Assembly (NCBI GenBank): GCA_017858325.1
Contig: JAFMBT010000011.1
Coordinates: 1-49,631, forward strand
DNA length: 49,631 bases
Reading direction: 5' to 3'
Origin: Candidatus Planktophila sp.
GTDB lineage: Bacteria > Actinomycetota > Actinomycetes > Nanopelagicales > Nanopelagicaceae
The translations under genes were made by a program, and so were the position numbers. Below are positions 41,883 through 48,336 of this stretch, piece by piece (the stretch's first letter is position 1; the number at the start of each line of letters is the position of its first letter). The notes beneath the pieces were generated by a model. The model searched no databases and was not told where the DNA came from. It was given only the letters and a program-made list of their open reading frames with translations.

Positions 41883-42344
41883 TTAATTGTTAAAGAGCCT
41901 TGAAAAGCGCCAGAGGGAGATCTTTACTCCCAGCCAGATAAATGGAGCACCGATAAGAAAGAGAGCCCGGTGAATCTCAATAGTCTCACTCCAGTGAAAG
42001 AGGGAAGATTCTGGACCTGTTGCCTCGAGTAGAAAGGTGCCGCTCCCTTTGAGGGGCGCACCTGTATGTATGACCTCACAACGAGTGGGCGGCTCCCACA
42101 CAGTTACTGTCATTGTGTCTAATAATCCCAATGCAGAAAAAGCGGGATAACGTTTGTGGAATGGACCAGTGAAAGCGGCAATTGTGGTTCCTACGCCAGT
42201 GCGTTGTTCTGATGTCAGCCAGACGGTTGTCGATAACATCCATTTGCCTTGAGCGCTCCAATTTTCAATTTCAGTCCAGACTTTTTCAATCGGCGCAGCG
42301 CAGTGGACTGTAATTGCGAGTGTGTTCTTGGATGGTTGCTCCAT
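41883..42344 (-). CDS. SRPBCC (START-like) family protein
   Basis: The product is about 153 residues. A helix-grip fold pattern is visible: the N-terminal strand AITVHCAAPIEKVWTEIENW, mid-protein strands, and a C-terminal amphipathic helix (IWLGVKISLWRFSRLF). Such proteins bind hydrophobic ligands or act as cyclases. ATG 42344 is chosen because a -10-like TATCCT precedes it by seven bases and the fold starts there; a longer frame would cross into dapD. No specific ligand can be inferred. Confidence 0.8.
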   Translation of the reverse strand: MEQPSKNTLAITVHCAAPIEKVWTEIENWSAQGKWMLSTTVWLTSEQRTGVGTTIAAFTGPFHKRYPAFSALGLLDTMTVTVWEPPTRCEVIHTGAPLKGSGTFLLEATGPESSLFHWSETIEIHRALFLIGAPFIWLGVKISLWRFSRLFNN

Positions 42345-42351
42345 GAAAATA

Positions 42352-42357
42352 AGGATA
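42352..42357 (-). promoter_or_regulatory. -10 element, leaderless start of SRPBCC gene
   Basis: TATCCT on the minus strand with seven bases to the ATG at 42344. It is separated by only five bases from the dapD -10 on the other strand. Confidence 0.5.
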
Positions 42358-42362
42358 GGCGA

Positions 42363-42368
42363 TATTGT
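42363..42368 (+). promoter_or_regulatory. -10 element, leaderless start of dapD
   Basis: TATTGT ends six bases before the ATG at 42375, with no ribosome site. Confidence 0.5.
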
Positions 42369-42374
42369 GAGCAC

Positions 42375-43313
42375 ATGACGACTGAATCTCATCTTGTCCA
42401 AGGCCCAGCTTCGGGTCACGGAATTGCAACAATGAGTGGGTCAACTGTTCTCGATGTCTGGTTTCCATCACCTAGCCTTACTCCATTAGTTGGCCAAGTG
42501 TCACCGATTCTCAAAGATTGTGTCGGAAAAGATCCAATACGAAAAGTCACACGTGAACTTGTCTCTCGCGAGATCGATCTCACGATTGCACCAACGGATG
42601 TAGTCGATGCATATCTGCGATTACATCTGCTCTCTCATCGTTTAGTACAACCACATGGATTGGCACTCGATGGAATTTTCTCGCTTCTAGCAAATGTGGT
42701 GTGGACATCAGCGGGTCCCTGCGCAGTAGATGGTTTTGAAGAAGTGCGCGCGGCCCTTCGAGTGAGAGATGGACATGTCAACGTATTTGGCGTCGATAAA
42801 TTCCCGCGCATGGTTGATTATGTGATTCCTTCAGGTGTTCGTATTGCAGATGCTGATCGGGTACGACTTGGCGCTCACCTAGCACCTGGGACAACTGTGA
42901 TGCATGAAGGCTTTGTTAATTTTAATGCTGGAACCCTTGGCACCTCCATGGTTGAAGGTCGAATCTCATCTGGCGTAGTTGTTGGAGATGGAAGTGATGT
43001 TGGCGGTGGAGCTTCAATTATGGGGACGCTGAGTGGTGGTGGCAAAGAAGTAATCTCTGTCGGCAAAAAGTGTCTGCTCGGTGCCAACTCTGGATTAGGA
43101 ATTTCTCTCGGAGATAATTGTGTTGTCGAGGCGGGTACCTACATCACGGCTGCTGCAAAAGTTCGACTTCCAGATGGAAGTATTGCAAAGGCGTCAACTC
43201 TTTCTGGCGCGAGCAATCTTCTCTTTCGCAGAAATTCACTCGATGGATCGCTAGAAGTTGTCATGCGTGAAGGTTCGTGGGGCGGACTTAATTCAATTCT
43301 TCACTCAAACTAG
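42375..43313 (+). CDS. dapD: tetrahydrodipicolinate N-succinyltransferase
   Basis: The 312-residue product succinylates tetrahydrodipicolinate in diaminopimelate and lysine synthesis, the step before DapC. It is the actinobacterial type: an N-terminal helical domain, then a left-handed beta-helix of hexapeptide repeats (about 165-275; GAHLAPGTTVMHEGFVNFNA, GVVVGDGSDVGGGASIMG). ATG 42375 is preferred over longer reading frames because those overlap the divergent SRPBCC gene, and a -10 element lies just upstream. The stop interlocks with that of the convergent SpoIID-like gene (CTAG). Confidence 0.93.
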   Translation: MTTESHLVQGPASGHGIATMSGSTVLDVWFPSPSLTPLVGQVSPILKDCVGKDPIRKVTRELVSREIDLTIAPTDVVDAYLRLHLLSHRLVQPHGLALDGIFSLLANVVWTSAGPCAVDGFEEVRAALRVRDGHVNVFGVDKFPRMVDYVIPSGVRIADADRVRLGAHLAPGTTVMHEGFVNFNAGTLGTSMVEGRISSGVVVGDGSDVGGGASIMGTLSGGGKEVISVGKKCLLGANSGLGISLGDNCVVEAGTYITAAAKVRLPDGSIAKASTLSGASNLLFRRNSLDGSLEVVMREGSWGGLNSILHSN

Positions 43314-44527
43314 CTTGGGGGATCTGCGGCACTTAGAACGCTAAACCAAGGCGAAGGAATCTTTGCCCGACTTCTAAATGTATCGCCGCGGATTTTCCTG
43401 ACTACGCCGGTTGAAGATGTCCCCGCAATAAAGGTAACAGCTCCAGCCTCGTTTCGAGAGAGAACTTCCAGAGAGATTACATCAGGTAATAAGAAGGCTT
43501 TAGCAATCAATTTTTGGGTTGCTGACGCCGTCCACGAAGCAAATCTAGGATTAATCTTCGCATCAACGCTAGCTGTATCTAAAACTGACTGGGTGTAGTC
43601 AGTTGCAGTCCCCCATGCATCCCATGTGGTCTGTGTCGCTCCACCTGATGAAGAGAAGAAATATGTCTGCGCTGGTTTACCTCCACTCAAAACAACTAAA
43701 CTGGTGGTCGTATCAATAATTGTACGATCAACTGCTGCTTTCCATAGATGGCCAAAACGAGGTTCGCTCTCCTTAGAAAAGCCGACAAATTTCTGATCAG
43801 AGATATGTGAGTACACCTGACAATCACAGGCAGCTCGCACAACACCTAACTTTGAAAGTGCGTAACTTCGTGAGGCTATCGCCTGAGCCTCTAGAACGGC
43901 GCTGGGCCAACTTGATGAGACTTCACTAATTCCATAAAGATACTCATCCCTTAGCGCCAGCGTATTTGTCACTGCAAGTGCTCCCCGAAGAACTCTAATC
44001 GTGATGTAGCCATATTTATATCTCTTCGTTGCTTTGCCATTAAACATCGAGATGATCGCACCATCGCCTACCCACCGAAGTGTTACTACCTTTCCTCGCG
44101 CTATAGCTGATAAAAGAACAGACCGGGAGGAAAAATTAAAGGTGGCTCGTTTTCTACTATCAAAAGTTGCAATGGGGAGAGAATCAGATGCTAAAGCGAT
44201 ATCTCCTTCATAAACCTCCAATCGAGATCCTGGTGTTCGTGTTGCAAATGAGATTGATTTTACTCGATTGGCAATACTGACTCGGATTGTATGAGTATCA
44301 ACAAATGGAGCAACCTCAACATCTTTGTAATAGTAATTTAGAATTGCACTCGCAGACTCACCAGATTGCGCTAACGCTCGTGCGCCAAACTGGCTCATAC
44401 CAACGCCATGACCATATCCACTACCTGTAAATTCAAATGTGGAAGGGATTGATTGAGCTTGCGCAACAGGGGTTGTGAAGGTGAGAATTACTATCAATAA
44501 AGTAATAAAGTTTTTAGACATCCTCAT
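43310..44527 (-). CDS. SpoIID/LytB domain secreted protein
   Basis: The product is about 405 residues. A signal peptide (ITLLIVILTFTTPVAQAQS) leads into the SpoIID-type block GSGYGHGVGMSQFGARALAQ and later YLYGISEVSSSWPSAVLEAQ. In sporulating bacteria SpoIID is a peptidoglycan lytic transglycosylase; in Actinobacteria homologues are envelope proteins of unclear role. It overlaps the ABC ATPase gene by 14 bases, so it likely belongs to the exporter unit. ATG 44521 is an alternative start. Confidence 0.88.
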   Translation of the reverse strand: MRMSKNFITLLIVILTFTTPVAQAQSIPSTFEFTGSGYGHGVGMSQFGARALAQSGESASAILNYYYKDVEVAPFVDTHTIRVSIANRVKSISFATRTPGSRLEVYEGDIALASDSLPIATFDSRKRATFNFSSRSVLLSAIARGKVVTLRWVGDGAIISMFNGKATKRYKYGYITIRVLRGALAVTNTLALRDEYLYGISEVSSSWPSAVLEAQAIASRSYALSKLGVVRAACDCQVYSHISDQKFVGFSKESEPRFGHLWKAAVDRTIIDTTTSLVVLSGGKPAQTYFFSSSGGATQTTWDAWGTATDYTQSVLDTASVDAKINPRFASWTASATQKLIAKAFLLPDVISLEVLSRNEAGAVTFIAGTSSTGVVRKIRGDTFRSRAKIPSPWFSVLSAADPPS

Positions 44528-45317
44528 CCGATGAAGCGCTCCTCTTTACCTGCATAAACTCACGATATTGGTTAATGATCTGTTCAGGTTCTCCCCGAGC
44601 CATCACTTTACCTTTATGCAGCCAAATAACTTCGTTACACACATCTTCAATAGTCGCCAACGCGTGACTGACAAGAATGAGGGCACGATCTTCGGTACGG
44701 AGTTCCTTGATGCGGTTTAGACTTTTCTTTTTAAATCGTGCATCGCCCGTGCTGAGTACCTCATCAATAATCAAGATATCTGGCTTGACGGTAGCAGCAA
44801 CAGAAAAGGCAAGGCGGGCATACATTCCTGATGAGTATGTGCGCATAGGAGAATCAATTGATTCACCGAGCTCTGAAAAGGCAGCAATCTCATCAAATTG
44901 AGCATCAATTTCTTCACGCGTCATCCCTGCAGCTAACCCGCCTAGGTACACATTTTCGCGACCTGTAAGGGATGCGTTAAAGCCCACACCAAGTGCCAAT
45001 AAAGTGCTGACTGAGCCATAGACTTCGACACGCCCTTGCGATGGAGGAATAATTCCAGCGACCACACGCATGAGTGAAGATTTTCCTGCACCGTTAGATC
45101 CAATAATTCCTAAGACTGTTCCGTAATGAATGTCGATACTGACATCACTAATTGCATCAATACTTCGTGAATATTTGCCTCCACGACCAAATCGCCTGAT
45201 TCTGCCCTTAATTGTCGGTTTTTTATCGACAGAAGTGCTGTAGGTAAGGCCGACGGATTGTACTGAGATGGCTATACCGTGAGGAGGGTGAGCGCTAGAA
45301 ACGGACAGCGAAATCAC
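44514..45317 (-). CDS. polysaccharide ABC exporter ATPase (Wzt/TagH-like)
   Basis: The 267-residue ATPase has Walker A GSNGAGKSSLMR, the signature motif YSSGMYARLAFSVA, Walker B ILIIDEVLSTGD and the switch histidine in LVSHALA. It is of the type that powers export of O-antigen, teichoic acid or similar glycans, and it lacks the C-terminal carbohydrate-binding domain of some Wzt proteins. I place the start at GTG 45317 (GAGG upstream), overlapping the permease by 23 bases; a TTG at 45347 is less likely. Confidence 0.88.
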   Translation of the reverse strand: MISLSVSSAHPPHGIAISVQSVGLTYSTSVDKKPTIKGRIRRFGRGGKYSRSIDAISDVSIDIHYGTVLGIIGSNGAGKSSLMRVVAGIIPPSQGRVEVYGSVSTLLALGVGFNASLTGRENVYLGGLAAGMTREEIDAQFDEIAAFSELGESIDSPMRTYSSGMYARLAFSVAATVKPDILIIDEVLSTGDARFKKKSLNRIKELRTEDRALILVSHALATIEDVCNEVIWLHKGKVMARGEPEQIINQYREFMQVKRSASSDEDV

Positions 45318-46146
45318 GCTCCCTCGATAGAAAGAAATAAGTTCCAATTAATAATATTAACGTAGCCCATGCCAGACTAATAAGCAGAGAGCTCAAGGTC
45401 GGTGCTTGTGCGTAGACCATCACCTGCGACCAGGCATCAAGTAAATTAAAGATTGGATTAGCAATTTCCAAAGTTCTCATACGTTCTGATAGCGTTGATG
45501 CTTCATAGAGAATTGGTGAAAGATAAATCAAACTACGTGTCATGTAGGGAAGCAAGCTTGCAATATCTCGGAAGTAAACATTGATACAGGAGACCGCGAT
45601 CGCCATACCTAGCCCCATAAGAACTCCAAGAATAAAAATTGGAATTGACCAGAGCATCTGCCAAGAAAATGGCGCACCGATAATGGTTCTAATGACAAAA
45701 AATACAATTAGTGTTGGGACAAATTTAAAGACAGCAATGACCGAGGCTGAAATCGGAAGCATGATTCGTGGAAATGCTGTATTCAAAATTAAGCGTTGCC
45801 CTGCAGTAATTGACTTCACTCCACCAGTAAGGCTATTGGAGATGAGATAGAAGAAGAACAGGCTCGATGTCAGATGTACATACCGGTCCGCCCCACCTCG
45901 ACCGCCAATAATGAAGATCAAAAGAAAATAGACCCCTGAGAGTAGAAGTGGGTTAAGAACAAGCCACAATTGACCGAAGAACGATCCATAGTTCTGTTCG
46001 CGCAATTGCGATCGAGAGAACTCGGCAATGAAGTGACGGCGAGACCAGAGTGAACGTCCGTATTCACCGAGCGGGGGTAACCCGGCTCGGTATGGCTCAT
46101 AGACATTGACTGGGATATTGACTGGGATATTCACTGGAGCGCTCAT
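45295..46146 (-). CDS. polysaccharide ABC exporter permease (Wzm/TagG-like)
   Basis: The product is about 283 residues with six hydrophobic segments, of the ABC-2 type. The conserved amphipathic start FIAEFSRSQLREQNYGSFFG precedes the first helix and LWLVLNPLLLSGVYFLLIF follows. It forms a dimeric channel with the ATPase for lipid-linked glycans. ATG 46146 is 12 bases after the GT2 stop. Its first residues contain an in-frame 12-base tandem repeat (PVNIPVNIPVN). Confidence 0.88.
   Translation of the reverse strand: MSAPVNIPVNIPVNVYEPYRAGLPPLGEYGRSLWSRRHFIAEFSRSQLREQNYGSFFGQLWLVLNPLLLSGVYFLLIFIIGGRGGADRYVHLTSSLFFFYLISNSLTGGVKSITAGQRLILNTAFPRIMLPISASVIAVFKFVPTLIVFFVIRTIIGAPFSWQMLWSIPIFILGVLMGLGMAIAVSCINVYFRDIASLLPYMTRSLIYLSPILYEASTLSERMRTLEIANPIFNLLDAWSQVMVYAQAPTLSSLLISLAWATLILLIGTYFFLSRERDFAVRF
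46105..46137 (-). repeat. 12-base tandem repeat within the permease start region
   Basis: The unit ATTGACTGGGAT (plus strand) is present twice exactly (46105-46128), followed by a diverged 9-base third copy (46129-46137). It encodes an in-frame IPVN repeat just after the start codon, so copy-number changes would not shift the frame. Confidence 0.85.
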
Positions 46147-46157
46147 ATGGAACAAGG

Positions 46158-47156
46158 TTACCGTAGAGAGTCTGGAACAAGCTTTCGTGGTGATGTGAGA
46201 AAGCCAAATCCCCAAGAAAAATGCATGGTGGGGATAATAAAGACAAGGACAGGATAGTGAGCAAGATCTTTTGAGATAAAGAGTGGAGTGATTGCAATAA
46301 ATGTGAAATATGTGGCAGCTGGCAGATAGAGCGACGGATTAATGAGTGCGCCGGCAAAGAGTGAGAGTACCGTTCCGATCAGGGCTAGTGGCGGGGCTAA
46401 ATACCTGTAATTGATTGTCTCTGGATACTTTCTCGCTATAACTCGACGCCATCGACCGTATTCGAAGTATTGTTTTGCTAAGCGGCGGAAGTTTGGACGG
46501 GGCCGATATGTCACATGTAAACGCGGATCAAAATAAATTTTCCCTCCGTTTTCACGCAACCGATAATTAAGTTCCCAATCCTGTGCACGTATAAATCGCT
46601 CATCAAAACCTCCGACATCGACAACCGCCTGGCGCAGAAACGCACCTAAATAAACAGTGTCTACAAAACCTGCCTTGCCACCGATATGGAACCTGGATCC
46701 ACCGACACCAAAAGGGCTACGCATCGCCGCTGCAACTGCGCTCTCAAAAAGTGTGACCCCTTCTGCTCCCATCACACCACCCACGTTAACAGCGCCTGAG
46801 TCAGCGAGAATTTCAACAACTAGTTGAAGATAGTGAGGAGGAATTTCAGCATGAGCATCCACGCGCACGATGATTTCTCGATGTGAGCGATGGAGGGCGA
46901 GGTTGAGTCCTGCCGCAGTTCGACCAGTGGGGTTGCTCACAAGGATGATGCGTGAATTCTCTTCTGAAAGTCGCGCGGCAATCTCACTGGTGAGATCTTG
47001 TGACGGTCCCAATGCCACAATAATTTCATAATCGCCAGTGTAATTCTGTGCAAGTATCGCGCGAATTGACTCTTCTAAATGAGCTTCTTCGTTGAGAACA
47101 GGCAAAATAACACTGATGCCAGGTAGGGCTGCCAGAGGCGCGTTCGGCGATGTCAT
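46158..47156 (-). CDS. GT2 family glycosyltransferase, ExoA-like
   Basis: The 332-residue product has a GT-A fold start (ISVILPVLNEEAHLEESIRA), a donor-binding DxD-like motif in VRVDAHAEIP and an acceptor-side RAQDWELNYRLRENGG. Two to three hydrophobic segments at the C-terminus (about 250-320) anchor it to the membrane. It resembles ExoA-type enzymes that extend lipid-linked glycans and stands first in the ABC exporter unit. GGAGG precedes the ATG. Sugar identity unknown. Confidence 0.9.
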   Translation of the reverse strand: MTSPNAPLAALPGISVILPVLNEEAHLEESIRAILAQNYTGDYEIIVALGPSQDLTSEIAARLSEENSRIILVSNPTGRTAAGLNLALHRSHREIIVRVDAHAEIPPHYLQLVVEILADSGAVNVGGVMGAEGVTLFESAVAAAMRSPFGVGGSRFHIGGKAGFVDTVYLGAFLRQAVVDVGGFDERFIRAQDWELNYRLRENGGKIYFDPRLHVTYRPRPNFRRLAKQYFEYGRWRRVIARKYPETINYRYLAPPLALIGTVLSLFAGALINPSLYLPAATYFTFIAITPLFISKDLAHYPVLVFIIPTMHFSWGFGFLTSPRKLVPDSLR

Positions 47157-47180
47157 AACACCTCCACGCTATCGTCCAAG

Positions 47181-47186
47181 TACTCT
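47181..47186 (+). promoter_or_regulatory. -10 element, leaderless start of LCP gene
   Basis: TACTCT ends six bases before the GTG at 47193, without a ribosome site. It lies in a 36-base divergent gap. Confidence 0.45.
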
Positions 47187-47192
47187 TGCCAC

Positions 47193-48314
47193 GTGAAATC
47201 AACACGATCAATTCGGATAATTACATCACTTTCGATTGCAATCGTGCTGACCTCCTCGGTCTCCTCCTTCGGGCTCGGGCGAATTAGTGACTCCATTGCC
47301 CGCATCGATGTCTTTAAATCTGTTGATAATCGTCCGGAAAAAATCTCAAAGGCTGAAATTTACCTAGTCGTGGGCTCAGATAACCGCGCTGGACTAACCA
47401 AGCAACAGATTCGAGAGCTCCGCGTTGGCTCCACCGCTGTTGCCGCGGGCGGGCGATCGGACACCATGCTTCTTATTCATCTGAGCAAGTCACGTGATCG
47501 TGCCTCCATAATCTCTCTTCCACGAGACAGTTTGGTAACTATCCCGGAGCATCCAAGCAGCCTGAATAAGGAGGTAATTGTTTCTGCTCGACCTGGCAAA
47601 CTCAATTCAGCATTCGCTTATGGTGGCGCGCCTTTACTCATTGAAACAATCGAACTTGCAACTGCGGTAAAAATTGATCACTACGTTGAGGTCAACTTCG
47701 CTGGCTTTGCCGAGGTAGTGGATGCTCTGGGAGGAGTTGAGGTCTGTACCAACGTTGATATTGATGATTCAAAAAGTCGCCTAGTTTTAAGTGCTGGCGT
47801 ACACACACTCAATGGAATTGAAGCACTTAAATATGTTCGTGCTCGAGGCTTTGATGGTCGAGGAGATATTGGTCGTATGCAAAGACAGCAACAGTTCATG
47901 AGCGCAGTACTACGCAAATCGACAAGTACTGGAACTCTACTTAATCCATTTAAGTTGCGAAACTTTATAAGCGCTTCTCTTACCAGCGTTCAACTAGATG
48001 CCGGACTTGCCCCTGATGATCTACTTACGCTTGCAAAGCAAATGAAAAATTTATCTTCAGGAAATGTTCGAACACTCACAGTTCCAATTGCTAATCCAAA
48101 TGGGCGAGATGCCAACGTCGGATCTGTTGTAATTTGGGATGATGTGTTGAGTGCAGATCTCTTTGATCGCATACGTAATGATCTTCCCCTCATTGATGAG
48201 GTCATCCCAACCCCCGAACCCTCTGCATCGGCTTCACCCTCAAAAGCCCCCATCATTGTGGATAAATTTAAGACTCGCACAGCCGCTGAAAATCCATGCG
48301 GCGAGATTAAATAA
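47193..48314 (+). CDS. LytR-CpsA-Psr (LCP) family glycopolymer ligase
   Basis: The 373-residue product has an N-terminal membrane anchor (about 8-28) and an LCP domain: IYLVVGSDNR, GGRSDTMLLIHLSKS, SIISLPRDSLV, then DHYVEVNFAGFAEVVDALGG and RARGFDGRGDIGRMQRQQ. LCP enzymes attach polyprenyl-linked glycopolymers to peptidoglycan. A short Ser/Pro-rich tail follows. It lies divergently from the GT2-exporter unit, consistent with attachment of the exported polymer. Confidence 0.92.
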   Translation: MKSTRSIRIITSLSIAIVLTSSVSSFGLGRISDSIARIDVFKSVDNRPEKISKAEIYLVVGSDNRAGLTKQQIRELRVGSTAVAAGGRSDTMLLIHLSKSRDRASIISLPRDSLVTIPEHPSSLNKEVIVSARPGKLNSAFAYGGAPLLIETIELATAVKIDHYVEVNFAGFAEVVDALGGVEVCTNVDIDDSKSRLVLSAGVHTLNGIEALKYVRARGFDGRGDIGRMQRQQQFMSAVLRKSTSTGTLLNPFKLRNFISASLTSVQLDAGLAPDDLLTLAKQMKNLSSGNVRTLTVPIANPNGRDANVGSVVIWDDVLSADLFDRIRNDLPLIDEVIPTPEPSASASPSKAPIIVDKFKTRTAAENPCGEIK

Positions 48315-48323
48315 TTCGTGCCT

Positions 48324-48329
48324 TAGACT
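48324..48329 (+). promoter_or_regulatory. -10 element, leaderless start of ugd
   Basis: TAGACT ends seven bases before the ATG at 48337, and no ribosome site is seen. Confidence 0.45.
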
Positions 48330-48336
48330 CACCTCT

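Noticed and set aside
42249-42374. Extended N-terminus of dapD
   Set aside because: It would overlap the divergent SRPBCC gene; the conserved protein starts at ATG 42375 with a -10 element at the right distance.
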